Shown here: piece by piece, positions 1-10,498 of the stretch
Numbering within the stretch: position 1 is the first letter of the stretch
Layout of the letters: the number at the start of each line of letters is the position of its first letter
NCBI RefSeq assembly: GCF_000282615.1
Contig: NZ_AKIY01000016.1
Location: forward strand, 1-38,190
DNA length: 38,190 nucleotides
Reading direction: 5' to 3'
DNA from: Bradyrhizobium sp. YR681
GTDB taxonomy: Bacteria; Pseudomonadota; Alphaproteobacteria; Rhizobiales; Xanthobacteraceae
Position numbers and translations under genes: made by a program
The notes under the pieces: model-generated
Told to the model about the DNA's origin: nothing
What the model saw: only the letters and a program-made list of their open reading frames with translations
The model's database searches: none

Positions 1-1
1 C

Positions 2-1345
2 CGGCAGCCGCCGATGGTCGTGGTGCTGCCGGATACGACCGAGCAGGTCTCGCTTGTCCTGAAATATTGTGCCGCCCACGGCATCAAGGTGGTGCCCCGC
101 GGCTCCGGCACATCGCTATCCGGCGGCGCGCTGCCGCTGGAGGACGGCGTGCTGCTGGGCCTCGGCAAGTTCAAGCGCATCCGCGAGATCGATTTCGACA
201 ACCGCGTCGTCGTCACCGAGCCCGGGGTGACCAACCTCGCCATCAGCCAGGCGGTCGCGCATGCCGGCTTCTACTACGCGCCCGATCCGTCCTCGCAGAT
301 TGCCTGCTCGATCGGCGGCAATGTCGCGGAGAATTCCGGCGGCGTGCACTGTCTGAAATACGGCATGACCACCAACAACGTGCTGGGTTGCGAGATCGTC
401 CTGATGAGCGGCGAGATCCTGCGCATCGGCGGCAAGTCCGCCGAGAACGCCGGCTACGATCTGATGGGCGTCATCACCGGCTCGGAAGGGCTGCTCGGCG
501 TCATCACCGAGATCACGGTGCGCATCCTGCAGAAGCCGGAGACGGCGCGCGCGCTGATGGTCGGTTTCGCAGAGGTCGAGGCCGCCGGCGAATGCGTGGC
601 CCGCATCATCGGCGCCGGCATCATTCCCGGCGGCATGGAGATGATGGACAAGCCCGCAATCCACGCCGCGGAAGCCTTCGTCCATGCCGGCTATCCGCTC
701 GACGTCGAGGCGCTGCTGATCATCGAGCTTGACGGTCCCAAGATCGAAGTCGACGAGTTGATCATTCGCGTCGAGACCATTGCGAATGCCTGCGGCTCGA
801 CCACCTGCCAGATCTCGACCTCGGAGGCCGAGCGCAATCTGTTCTGGGCCGGGCGCAAGGCCGCATTCCCCGCCGTGGGCCGCATCTCGCCCGACTATCT
901 CTGCATGGACGGAACGATTCCCCGTGGCGCGCTGCCGAAGGCGCTGGCGCGCATCCGCGAGCTCGGTGAAAAATACCAGCTTGGCTGCGCCAACGTGTTC
1001 CATGCCGGCGACGGCAATCTGCATCCGCTGATCCTCTACGATGCCAACAAGCCCGGCGAGATCGAGCGCGCCGAAGCCTTCGGCGCCGACATCCTGCGCG
1101 CCTGCGTCGAGTTCGGCGGCGTGCTCACCGGCGAGCACGGCGTCGGAATCGAGAAGCGCGACCTGATGCCGGAGATGTTCACCGAGATCGACCTCAACCA
1201 GCAGCAGCGGCTGAAATGCGCCTTCGACGCGCAAGGACTGCTCAATCCCGGAAAAGTGTTTCCGACCCTGCACCGCTGCGCCGAGCTTGGCCGCATGCAT
1301 GTGCACGCGGGCAAGCTGGCGTTTCCGGACATCCCGCGGTTCTAG
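2..1345 (+). CDS. glcD: Glycolate oxidase FAD-linked subunit GlcD (5' end missing)
   Basis: FAD-dependent subunit of glycolate oxidase, which oxidises glycolate to glyoxylate at the inner membrane together with GlcE and GlcF. The reading frame is open to the left edge, and the residues before the first Met (RQPP) fit the family, so the gene starts outside the window. About 447 residues are present; the family is usually close to 500, so roughly 50 N-terminal residues are missing. Visible features are the FAD-binding PCMH-type core (PRGSGTSLSGGALP, then SIGGNVAENSGG and TGSEGLLGVITE) and the C-terminal FAD-oxidase cap with NVFHAGDGNLHP and TGEHGVGIEKR. D-lactate dehydrogenases share this fold, but the nearby glcE and glcF support GlcD. 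Its operon partners are separated from it by an opposite-strand gene. Confidence 0.93.
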   Translation, partial: RQPPMVVVLPDTTEQVSLVLKYCAAHGIKVVPRGSGTSLSGGALPLEDGVLLGLGKFKRIREIDFDNRVVVTEPGVTNLAISQAVAHAGFYYAPDPSSQIACSIGGNVAENSGGVHCLKYGMTTNNVLGCEIVLMSGEILRIGGKSAENAGYDLMGVITGSEGLLGVITEITVRILQKPETARALMVGFAEVEAAGECVARIIGAGIIPGGMEMMDKPAIHAAEAFVHAGYPLDVEALLIIELDGPKIEVDELIIRVETIANACGSTTCQISTSEAERNLFWAGRKAAFPAVGRISPDYLCMDGTIPRGALPKALARIRELGEKYQLGCANVFHAGDGNLHPLILYDANKPGEIERAEAFGADILRACVEFGGVLTGEHGVGIEKRDLMPEMFTEIDLNQQQRLKCAFDAQGLLNPGKVFPTLHRCAELGRMHVHAGKLAFPDIPRF

Positions 1346-1356
1346 CCGATTGTGCA

Positions 1357-1391
1357 GAAGGAAGGCGCCTGCGATGCAAGCGCCTTCCTTC
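1357..1391. terminator. Hairpin between convergent glcD and monooxygenase gene
   Basis: A 12-bp perfect inverted repeat (GAAGGAAGGCGC at 1357-1368, its complement at 1380-1391) with an 11-nt loop that can pair further. It lies 11 bp after the glcD stop and 5 bp beyond the stop of the convergent minus-strand gene. There is no strong T-run on either side, so it could be a weak bidirectional terminator or an mRNA 3'-end stabiliser. Confidence 0.6.
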
Positions 1392-1396
1392 GCAAC

Positions 1397-1732
1397 TCAC
1401 AGCAGCGCGTATTGCGCCCGCTCGCGCTTCGCCAGCAGCGGCAGGGCTTCGCCGGCGATGCAGGTCTTGAAATGCGCGCTCTCCTGGTGCGCCTTGAATG
1501 CGGCCTCGTCGCGGAACAGCTCGTAGAACAGGAACTGGGCCGGATTGTCCCTGGCGCGCGAGATCAGGAACAGCTTGACGCCGTCCTCGCGCTGCGCCTC
1601 CGGCAGGAAGCGATCGAGGATCGCGGCGACCTTGTCGGCCTCGCCGGGCTTGGCCTCCCATTGCGCGACGACGAGCAGGCCGCCGCCATCGACGGCGTCG
1701 CTGAGCGATTTCTGCGTGGCATAGTGGTTCAT
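1397..1732 (-). CDS. Antibiotic biosynthesis monooxygenase (ABM) domain protein
   Basis: A 111-residue single-domain protein of the dimeric alpha/beta-barrel ABM superfamily. The N-terminal strand LLVVAQWEAKPGEADKV, the central LFYELFRDEAAFKAHQESAHF block and the downstream helix are typical. Such proteins are cytoplasmic and are often quinol or aldehyde monooxygenases or heme-handling proteins; the substrate here cannot be told. The frame is open further upstream, but the ATG at 1732 has a GGAGA ribosome-binding site 9 nt before it, while the ATG at 1747 has none. It sits on the opposite strand between glcD and glcE and is convergent with glcD. A link with glycolate metabolism is possible but unproven. 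Confidence 0.82.
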   Translation of the reverse strand: MNHYATQKSLSDAVDGGGLLVVAQWEAKPGEADKVAAILDRFLPEAQREDGVKLFLISRARDNPAQFLFYELFRDEAAFKAHQESAHFKTCIAGEALPLLAKRERAQYALL

Positions 1733-1835
1733 GATGTCTGTCTCCATCGATTGGTCTCGATCGCGATCGGTGCAGAACTTGTAGTGACGGCCTGGCTGCT
1801 TTGGTTCGCCGGCGATCGAAGTGTCGATGTCGTGA

Positions 1836-1859
1836 ACGCTTCGATCTTGATCGAAGCGT
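1836..1859. promoter_or_regulatory. Perfect 11-bp inverted repeat in a divergent promoter region
   Basis: ACGCTTCGATC, a 2-nt spacer, then its exact complement. It lies in the 224-bp gap between the divergent ABM gene (start 1732) and glcE (start 1957), where an operator for either could sit. No T-run follows on either strand, so a terminator is unlikely. The regulator is unknown. Confidence 0.45.
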
Positions 1860-1956
1860 CGTGGTGGCCCGTGGCGGATCCCGATCGCGCCGGCAATGGT
1901 CGACGGCGTCACGCCGCATTTGATTTTGGCGTCGAATTTCGCTACCGCCTTTTCCC

Positions 1957-3195
1957 GTGGATACGCTCAAGGTCAGAGACGCCAAAGACGTCGAAGAGGT
2001 GGTGCGCGCGGCGATTGCCAATGAGCAGCCGCTCGAGATCATCGGTCATGGCAGCAAGCGCAGCATCGGTCATGCGATGGCGACCAACGCGGTGCTCGAC
2101 CTCTCCGCGCTGAACGCGGTCACCTCCTACGAGCCCAACGAGCTGATCATCACGCTCCAGGCCGGCGCGCCGCTGGCCGACGTGCTGTCGCTGATCGATG
2201 CCAAGAACCAGCAATTCGCCTTTGAGCCGATGAATACCGCGCCGCTGCTCGGCACGCCGGTATCGGGGACCATCGGCGGCATGATTGCGGCCGGGCTTGC
2301 CGGCCCGCGACGGATCAAGGCGGGCGGGGCGCGCGACCATCTGCTCGGGGCGCATGCCGTCTCGGGCTTCGGCGACAGCTTCAAGACCGGCGGCAAGGTG
2401 GTGAAGAACGTCACCGGCTACGACCTCTGCAAGCTGCTGGCGGGGTCCTGGGGCACGCTGTCGGTCATGACCGAGGTCACGCTGAAGGTGATGCCCAAGC
2501 CCGAGGCCGAGCGGACGCTGCTGCTGCGCGGGCTCGACGATGCCGCCGCCAACAAGGCGATGACCGCGGCGCTCGGCTCGCCCTTCGATGTCTCCGCCGC
2601 CGCGCACCTGCCGCACCAGGCGTTCCGCGCCAAGACGGAAGGGCTTGGCGATATCGCGAAGCAGGGCGAGGCGATGACCGTGCTGCGGCTCGAGGGCATC
2701 ACGGCGTCGGCCGCGCATCGGGCCGGCTCGCTGCGGGAATTGCTGGCGCCGTTCGGAACCGCAACGCTGATCGAGGACGCCGCGTCCGCGGCGCTTTGGA
2801 CCACGATCCGCGACGTGCTGCCGTTCGCGGCCGGCGATGCACTCGGCGCCTGGCCGGTGTGGCGCATCGTCTGCCCGCCGGCATCGGGCGCGGCGCTCGG
2901 CACCCGGCTGGCGCGCGAGACCGGCGGCGAGGTGATCTACGATTGGGGCGGTGGACTGATCTGGGCCGCGCTGCCGCCGAAGGCCGATGCGCATGCCCCA
3001 GGCGTGCGCCAGCATGCCGACGCTTTCGGCGGGCACGCCACGCTGATCCGTGCGGCCGAGGATGTCAGGCGCATTGTCGACGTGTTCCACCCGCAGGCAT
3101 CGGGCATCGCCGCGCTGAGCGAGCGGGTCCGTGCCGGTTTCGATCCAAAGAGCATTCTCAACCGGGGACGCTTGAGCCGGGGCACTGCGGCATGA
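1957..3195 (+). CDS. glcE: Glycolate oxidase FAD-binding subunit GlcE
   Basis: Second flavoprotein-type subunit of glycolate oxidase, 412 residues. It has the N-terminal PCMH FAD-binding fold: IIGHGSKRSIG near residues 28-38, ITLQAGAPLADVL, GTPVSGTIGGMIAAGLAGPRR and the KTGGKVVKNVTGYDLCKL block, followed by a GlcE-type C-terminal region ending FDPKSILNRGRL. The start is GTG at 1957, chosen because MDTLKVRDAKDVEE is the expected family N-terminus; no good Shine-Dalgarno precedes it. The stop overlaps the glcF start (ATGA at 3192-3195), so the two are probably translationally coupled. The shorter N-terminus relative to GlcD is normal for GlcE. Confidence 0.93.
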   Translation: MDTLKVRDAKDVEEVVRAAIANEQPLEIIGHGSKRSIGHAMATNAVLDLSALNAVTSYEPNELIITLQAGAPLADVLSLIDAKNQQFAFEPMNTAPLLGTPVSGTIGGMIAAGLAGPRRIKAGGARDHLLGAHAVSGFGDSFKTGGKVVKNVTGYDLCKLLAGSWGTLSVMTEVTLKVMPKPEAERTLLLRGLDDAAANKAMTAALGSPFDVSAAAHLPHQAFRAKTEGLGDIAKQGEAMTVLRLEGITASAAHRAGSLRELLAPFGTATLIEDAASAALWTTIRDVLPFAAGDALGAWPVWRIVCPPASGAALGTRLARETGGEVIYDWGGGLIWAALPPKADAHAPGVRQHADAFGGHATLIRAAEDVRRIVDVFHPQASGIAALSERVRAGFDPKSILNRGRLSRGTAA

Positions 3196-4514
3196 AGACC
3201 GAATTCTCACTGGCGCAGCTCGCCGACCCCGATATCGCGGAAGCCGACAAAATCCTGCGCGCCTGCGTTCATTGCGGCTTCTGCACCGCAACCTGTCCGA
3301 CCTATGTGCTGCTCGGCGACGAGCTCGATAGCCCGCGCGGCCGCATCTATTTGATCAAGGAGATGCTCGAGAAGGACCAGACCCCGACGGCGGAGGTGGT
3401 CAAGCATGTCGACCGCTGCCTGTCGTGCCTGTCCTGCATGACGACCTGCCCCTCCGGGGTGAACTACATGCACCTCGTCGACCAGGCCAGGGTCAGGATC
3501 GAGCAGCGCTATCAGCGGCCGCTGACCGAGCGGCTGCTGCGCCAGGTGCTCGCCTTCGTGCTGCCGGACCCGCAGCGTTTCCGCATCAGCATGCGGCTGG
3601 CGCGGCTTGTCCGTCCGCTCGCGGTGTTGCTGCCGACGCCGCGGCCCTCGGCCACGCCCGGCCTGATCCAGCGCCTCAAGGCGATGCTGGCGCTGGCCCC
3701 GAACCGGCTGCCGCCGCCCGGCGCTCTCCCGGGCAGCGTGTTCGCGGCGCTTGGCAAGAAGCGCGGCCGGGTCGCGCTGCTCCAGGGCTGTGCCCAGCAG
3801 GTGCTGGCGCCGCGCATCAACCAGGCCGCCATCAGTCTCCTCACCCGCCACGGCATCGAGGTCGTCCTGGTCCGGGACGAGCAGTGCTGTGGCGCGCTCA
3901 CCCATCACCTCGGCAACGACCAGGATGCACTGCAACGGGCCCGCGCCAACGTCGCGGCATGGCGTGCGGAAGCGGCCGGCGAGGGGCTCGACGCCATCCT
4001 GGTGACGGCGTCCGGCTGCGGCACCGTGATCAAGGACTACGGTTATCTGCTGCGCGAGGACACGGCGTTCGCGCCCGATGCGGCGAAGGTGTCGGCGCTT
4101 GCCAAGGACATCACCGAATACGTCGCCGGCCTCGAACTCGAACCGACCGCGCGGCAAGACAACATCGTCGTCGCCTATCACTCCGCGTGTTCGTTGCAGC
4201 ACGGTCAGAAAATCACGGGCCTTCCGAAAGAATTGCTTTCCAAGAATGGATTCGTGGTGAAAGATGTGCCCGAGAGCCATTTGTGTTGCGGTTCGGCGGG
4301 GACCTACAACATTCTCCAGCCCGAGCTTGCGGGCAGGTTGCGTGATCGCAAGGTCGCCAACATCGCAAGCGTCAAGCCGGACATGATTGCCGCGGGCAAT
4401 ATCGGCTGCATGGTGCAGATTGCCAGTGGCACGTCAGTTCCGGTCGTACACACGATTGAGCTTCTCGATTGGGCTACGGGCGGGTCGCGGCCGGCACTGA
4501 ACGCGCAAATTTGA
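3192..4514 (+). CDS. glcF: Glycolate oxidase iron-sulfur subunit GlcF
   Basis: 440-residue iron-sulfur subunit that passes electrons from the GlcD/GlcE flavins toward the membrane quinone pool. Two [4Fe-4S] ferredoxin motifs are visible: Cys25, 28, 31, 35 (CVHCGFCTATCP) and Cys76, 79, 82, 86 (CLSCLSCMTTCP). The C-terminal half has two CCG-domain signatures, CCGALTHH and CCGSAGTYN, as in heterodisulfide-reductase-type subunits. The start codon overlaps the glcE stop by 4 nt. Length and motifs are complete, so the glycolate oxidase looks functional. Confidence 0.95.
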   Translation: MKTEFSLAQLADPDIAEADKILRACVHCGFCTATCPTYVLLGDELDSPRGRIYLIKEMLEKDQTPTAEVVKHVDRCLSCLSCMTTCPSGVNYMHLVDQARVRIEQRYQRPLTERLLRQVLAFVLPDPQRFRISMRLARLVRPLAVLLPTPRPSATPGLIQRLKAMLALAPNRLPPPGALPGSVFAALGKKRGRVALLQGCAQQVLAPRINQAAISLLTRHGIEVVLVRDEQCCGALTHHLGNDQDALQRARANVAAWRAEAAGEGLDAILVTASGCGTVIKDYGYLLREDTAFAPDAAKVSALAKDITEYVAGLELEPTARQDNIVVAYHSACSLQHGQKITGLPKELLSKNGFVVKDVPESHLCCGSAGTYNILQPELAGRLRDRKVANIASVKPDMIAAGNIGCMVQIASGTSVPVVHTIELLDWATGGSRPALNAQI

Positions 4515-4600
4515 GCTTTCAGAGCCTGAACTTTCCTCCCGAGTTGTGATGGCTGAAGGCGCCCGATCGACCATTGTTCGGCGGCAACAGGAGGACCACG

Positions 4601-4954
<354 letters not shown>

Positions 4955-5000
4955 GCCCAGTCCGGACGCCTGGTTGGTCCCGACGACCATCGACAACAGA

Positions 5001-5033
5001 AAGGCCGCAGCGGCGACGCTGCGGCCTTTTTGC
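5001..5033 (+). terminator. Rho-independent terminator after the H1-like gene
   Basis: A 12-bp perfect stem (AAGGCCGCAGCG, loop GCGA, complement) running into a T-run at 5028-5031, 46 bp after the H1-like stop codon. Confidence 0.88.
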
Positions 5034-5350
5034 ATCGCTGGAGGCGAGCCGCCCCTTCCCGCGCCAGTATGATTCGTGCGTGGGCACCACGCCCTGTGGG
5101 ATCCGTACTAATCCGGGTCCGCCTGTGCACTTTGGAAGGCAAATAATGTGATCGAGAAGCCACACAGGCCGACAACCTTTCGTGGAATCGCCCGAACGCC
5201 CAAAAAGTCGGCAGATGCCCGCGTTTTTTGCTTCACGGTTTACATCCCTCAATACAGATTGTCGCAGTAACGCAATTTTGCAGACAGGGTCGTTCGCCCC
5301 GGGGGGCTTCCGGGAAACCGACTGGGTAAGAACTGGTGATGGGGATCGAA
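5034..5350. other. Intergenic region upstream of the outer-membrane protein gene
   Basis: About 317 bp without a convincing gene; the longest small frame here (25 codons from about 5069) has no ribosome-binding site. The region presumably holds the promoter of the outer-membrane protein gene at 5351, but I see no clear -35/-10 pair. It is more A/T-rich near 5200-5280, as promoters in GC-rich genomes often are. Confidence 0.4.
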
Positions 5351-6355
5351 ATGAAAAAAGTGGTATTGTTGGCAACGGCGCTGGCAATGGTGACGGGTTC
5401 GGCTTTCGCAGCGGACATGCCGCTCAAGGCCAAGAAGGCTCCTCCGGTCGTAGCCTTCGACCCCTGGGATATCGCCTTCGGCGGCGCGCTCGTCAGCGAT
5501 TACATCTTCCGCGGCGTGACCCAGTCGAACCACCAGCCGTCGGTCGCGGCCTATTTCGAGCCGCGCTACAACATCAACAAGGACCTCCAGCTTTACGTCG
5601 GCGTGTCCGCGGAGAGCATCTCCTTCGCGAACCGCGCCGCTGCTGAAGTCGACATCTACGGCGGTATCCGCCCGACCTTCGGCGCCTTTGCCTTCGACAT
5701 CGGCGTCTGGGGCTACCTGTATCCGGGCGGAAGCTGCGCCGACAACGTGCTCACGGGCGGCATCCCCGGCGGCAACGTCTGCGGTGTCAGCACCACCACG
5801 ATCTTCCTCGCCGACGGCAACGTCATGAAGAAGGACGTCAGCTTCTTCGAAGTCTACGGCAAGGTGAACTACACCATCAACGACAGCTGGACGGTCGGCG
5901 CGACCGAGTACTATTCGCCGAACTTCCTGAATTCGGGTGCCTGGGGCAACTACGCTTCGTTGACCGCCAAGTACACCGCGCCCAGCACGACCTTCGGCGC
6001 CTCTGGCGTCGGCATGTACGTGTCGGGTGAGTTCGGCCGTCAATGGTTCGGCACTTCGGACGCCTTCTACGGCACCGGCGTCGGCACCGTTTTCGCCAAC
6101 GGCATTCCCTACAAGGACTACAACACCTGGAACATCGGCATCGGCTTCACCTACAAGGTGTTCACGCTGGATCTGCGTTACTCCGACACCGACCTGAACA
6201 AGGGTGATTGCAACGCCTTCACCAGCGCGTTCAACGCCACCGGCACCACCAACGTCACGGCGATCAATCCGGGCGGCGCTGGCTCCAACTGGTGCGGCGC
6301 GGCGGGTATCGCCAAGCTCTCCTTCGACCTGACGGCGATGAGCAACCTGAAGTAA
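5351..6355 (+). CDS. TIGR02001-type outer-membrane beta-barrel protein
   Basis: 334-residue secreted protein. MKKVVLLATALAMVTGSAFA is a clear signal peptide; the mature protein begins ADMPLKAKKAPP. The rest is amphipathic strands with frequent aromatic residues and the family features LVSDYIFRGVTQSN, AYFEPRYNINKDLQLYVGV and EVDIYGGIRPTFG, matching the TIGR02001 outer-membrane family of unknown function. Sub-family members are sometimes called porin-like. The ATG at 5351 is preferred because it starts the signal peptide directly and has GGGGA 6 nt upstream; in-frame ATG 5339 and GTG 5336 are alternatives. Terminators bracket it, so it is probably monocistronic. Confidence 0.85.
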   Translation: MKKVVLLATALAMVTGSAFAADMPLKAKKAPPVVAFDPWDIAFGGALVSDYIFRGVTQSNHQPSVAAYFEPRYNINKDLQLYVGVSAESISFANRAAAEVDIYGGIRPTFGAFAFDIGVWGYLYPGGSCADNVLTGGIPGGNVCGVSTTTIFLADGNVMKKDVSFFEVYGKVNYTINDSWTVGATEYYSPNFLNSGAWGNYASLTAKYTAPSTTFGASGVGMYVSGEFGRQWFGTSDAFYGTGVGTVFANGIPYKDYNTWNIGIGFTYKVFTLDLRYSDTDLNKGDCNAFTSAFNATGTTNVTAINPGGAGSNWCGAAGIAKLSFDLTAMSNLK

Positions 6356-6377
6356 GTTTCTTTCCGAGACGACTTCG

Positions 6378-6406
6378 AGGGCGGCAGGGCAACCTGCCGC
6401 CCTTTT
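6378..6406 (+). terminator. Rho-independent terminator after the outer-membrane protein gene
   Basis: An 11-bp perfect stem (AGGGCGGCAGG, loop GCAA, complement) ending in TTTT, 22 bp after the stop codon at 6355. Confidence 0.88.
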
Positions 6407-6509
6407 GCTTTGGGCGTGGAGGGTGAAGGGCATCCGGCTCTTCAGGGGGCTGAGCTCCGGCCGCGGCCTGAAATGCGCGCCGGAAGACCCCGCCGCCGCC
6501 TTACATTTC

Positions 6510-6598
6510 CGTCGTTGCGCGAGCGCAGCGAAGCAATCCAGAACTGCCCCTGCGGAGGCAGCCTGGATTGCTTCGTCGCTTCGGGTCCCGCGATGACG
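6510..6598. repeat. Dispersed palindromic element, GAAGCAATCCAG type (copy 1)
   Basis: The left arm has GCAGCGAAGCAATCCAG, the right arm CTGGATTGCTTCGTCGC; the outer ends CGTCGTTGCG and GCGATGACG also pair imperfectly. A second copy with the same arms is at 16366-16445. It lies between the convergent outer-membrane protein and ABC transporter genes. This element type is common between genes in Bradyrhizobium; its function is not known to me. Confidence 0.85.
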
Positions 6599-6622
6599 AG
6601 GCCCGTGCTGGGGTCCCCCGCC

Positions 6623-8386
6623 TCAGCGTGCCGCGGTGGGCTCCGCCTGGGCCGGCTCGCCGCCCTTGCCGAGGACGTGGATATCGCCATCCTTCACCAT
6701 CGTGACCTTGCGGGTGTGGAAGGTATCCAGCGTCGAGCGGTGGCCGATCGAGACGATGGTGGCCTGCGGCAGCTTCTCCGTCAGCAGCCGGTACAGCCGG
6801 GCCTCGGACGGCTCGTCCAGCGATGCCGTGGCCTCGTCCAGGAACAGATAATCCGGGACATGCAATAGCGCGCGGGCAAGCCCGAGGCGCTGCTGCTCGC
6901 CGAGCGACAGCATCCGGTTCCAGTGCCCGTCCTCGTCGAGCCGTTCGGCGAGGTCGGGCAGGCCGACCGCGATCAGCGCGTCCCTGACACGTGCGGTCTC
7001 GAAGGCGCCGGGCGCCGCCGGATAGACCACGGCGTCGCGCAGCACGCCCACCGGGAAGTAGGGGCGCTGTGGCAGCATCATCAGCTTCGCCTTTTCAGGG
7101 ATGAAGATCGTGCCGGTGCCGAACGGCCAGATCCCGGCGATGGCCCGGAACAGGGTCGACTTGCCGGAGCCGGACGGCCCGGTCACCAGCACGCGCTCCG
7201 GCGTCTGGATGGCGAAGGCGTCGGCGGCGACCAGCGGCGTGCCGTTCGGCAGGTTCACGCAGAGCTGCTCCAGCGCGATGTTGCGGTTGCCGCCCGCCGC
7301 CTTGAGGGCGATCGCCGGCTCATGCGCCGGCGGGGTCGTGGCTGTCGCGACCGACATCTCGAAGCCGTCGAGACGGGCGACGATCGAGCGCCATTCCGCC
7401 AGCGAACGGTAGGCCACCACGAAGAACGACAAGGCGCCTTGCACGCTCGAGAAGGCCGATGCGGTCTGCATCATGTCGCCGAGCTGGATCTTCTTGGCGA
7501 AGAAGGCCGGCGCCACCAGAACATAGGGAAAGATCACGGCGGCCTGCTGATAGCTCGCCGTGAACATGGTCAGGCGCTTGGTTCGGCTCATGATGGCGTA
7601 CCAGTTGCCGATCACGAAGCCGAAGCGGTCCAGCAGACGGCCGCGTTCGGCGCCTTCGCCCTTGAGCAGCGCGATCTGTTCGGAATTCTCGCGGACGCGG
7701 ACAAGGTTGAAGCGGAAGTCGGCCTCATAGCGCTGCTGCTCGAAATTGAGGTTGACCAGCGGGGCGCCGATCCAGTGCGTCAGCGCGGTGCCGAAGATTG
7801 CGTAGATCAGCGCGCCCCAGCACAGATAGCCGGGGATCATGAGGTCGGCGCCGAACAGGTGCAGCGGCGCGGCGTTGGACAGGCCCCACAGGATCAGCGC
7901 GAAGGAGAACAGCGTCACGATCGAGGAGAGCAGGCCGAGCCCGATCGTCAGGGTCTGCTCGACGAAGTTCTTGACGTCCTCGGTGATGCGCTGGTCCGGG
8001 TTGTCGGCCGCATCGCCCTTGAGCTGCATGCGATAATGCGTCGAGCCGTTGAGCCATTCACCGAGATAGTGCCGGGTCAGCCATTGCCGCCAGCGGATTT
8101 GGAGCCATTGGTTCAGGTACAGCTTGTAGACCGCCAGCGCGATATAGGTGAATGCGAGCGCGATGAAGATCCAGATCTGCGTGACGAATGCGTCCCAATC
8201 GCTGTTCTGGAGCGCGCTGTAGAACCGGTTCTGCCATTGGTTCACCAGCACGTCGATCGCGACCAGCGCCAGCTCGATCGCGATCACGGCGCCGAGCAGG
8301 CCGCGGCCGGCCCATTTGTCCTCCGATCGGAAATAGGGAATGGCGATTCGCCAGACGATCGCGAGCGTGGCGCTGATGTTCTTCAC
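6623..8386 (-). CDS. SbmA/BacA-like ABC transporter, permease fused to ATPase (BclA/YddA type)
   Basis: 587-residue inner-membrane transporter with an SbmA/BacA-like transmembrane domain (about residues 1-330, several hydrophobic segments, with WQNRFYSALQNSDW and QWLQIRWRQWLTRHYLGEW) fused to an ABC ATPase. The ATPase shows Walker A GPSGSGKS (about 403-410), Q-loop LPQRPYFPVG, signature LSLGEQQR (about 493), Walker B YLFLDEATASLD and H-loop GHRS. Relatives include Bradyrhizobium BclA, which imports antimicrobial and nodule-specific peptides, and YddA-type exporters; the substrate here is unknown. The start is GTG at 8386 with AGGAGA 9 nt upstream; a TTG at 8431 lacks a site. It is divergent from the lactate permease. 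Confidence 0.88.
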   Translation of the reverse strand: MKNISATLAIVWRIAIPYFRSEDKWAGRGLLGAVIAIELALVAIDVLVNQWQNRFYSALQNSDWDAFVTQIWIFIALAFTYIALAVYKLYLNQWLQIRWRQWLTRHYLGEWLNGSTHYRMQLKGDAADNPDQRITEDVKNFVEQTLTIGLGLLSSIVTLFSFALILWGLSNAAPLHLFGADLMIPGYLCWGALIYAIFGTALTHWIGAPLVNLNFEQQRYEADFRFNLVRVRENSEQIALLKGEGAERGRLLDRFGFVIGNWYAIMSRTKRLTMFTASYQQAAVIFPYVLVAPAFFAKKIQLGDMMQTASAFSSVQGALSFFVVAYRSLAEWRSIVARLDGFEMSVATATTPPAHEPAIALKAAGGNRNIALEQLCVNLPNGTPLVAADAFAIQTPERVLVTGPSGSGKSTLFRAIAGIWPFGTGTIFIPEKAKLMMLPQRPYFPVGVLRDAVVYPAAPGAFETARVRDALIAVGLPDLAERLDEDGHWNRMLSLGEQQRLGLARALLHVPDYLFLDEATASLDEPSEARLYRLLTEKLPQATIVSIGHRSTLDTFHTRKVTMVKDGDIHVLGKGGEPAQAEPTAAR

Positions 8387-8701
8387 AGAGCTCTGTCTCC
8401 TGAGGGGATGTGCACGATTGCCCGGAGCCAAATGGCTATGGCAAAGGCCGAAATGGGCGCGCTTAGACTAAAGTCGCAAGGTCTGCAATTTGCGTTGGCT
8501 TGGGCGGGCTTGCAACCCTAGCATGGGCATAACGGCGCGGGGTGGGGACCTCCAGGATTTCGCGAGCTTGTGAGCAGGCGGGAACCGTCGCAATCGCGAG
8601 GAATTCGCGTCCAACTCGGGGGTTATCGCTTCCAGCGTCAAGCAGGCTCGGCCGTCCACGCAAGGCCGCCTGCCGCAACACATGCGTGGGGGAGGAAGAC
8701 C
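8387..8701. other. Divergent promoter region between ABC transporter and lactate permease
   Basis: 315 bp with no gene I can support. It must contain both divergent promoters. TTGGCT followed 18 bp later by TAGCAT (about 8496-8525) is a possible weak plus-strand promoter for the permease. No strong inverted repeat stands out. Confidence 0.35.
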
Positions 8702-10366
<1,665 letters not shown>

Positions 10367-10383
10367 CAGGCCGCCTTCGACGC

Positions 10384-10418
10384 AAATCCCCGCGGGGCTC
10401 GCCCCCGCGGGGATTTTT
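10384..10418 (+). terminator. Rho-independent terminator after lldP
   Basis: A 14-bp perfect stem (AAATCCCCGCGGGG, 5-nt loop, complement) followed by T residues, 17 bp after the stop codon. Confidence 0.9.
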
Positions 10419-10498
10419 GCGCCCCGGGCGGGCGAACCTTCTCAAGGACGTCGCTGTCTTATAGAAGGTGCGGCAAATCAGGTCGGTCGAGAGGTTTC

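Noticed and set aside
1352..2113. Plus-strand open frame of 253 codons across the ABM gene and into glcE
   Set aside because: It covers the antisense of a recognised ABM domain and the start of glcE in another frame; no domain or ribosome-binding site.
1942..3291. Minus-strand open frame of 449 codons opposite glcE
   Set aside because: glcE has clear FAD-domain motifs; the antisense frame is Arg-rich and patternless.
5069..5146. 25-codon frame in the intergenic region before the outer-membrane protein gene
   Set aside because: No ribosome-binding site, no signal or motif, and unremarkable composition.
8570..8701. Upstream extension of lldP by 44 codons
   Set aside because: The extension is Arg/Gly-rich and unlike the family N-terminus; ATG 8702 has a strong ribosome-binding site.
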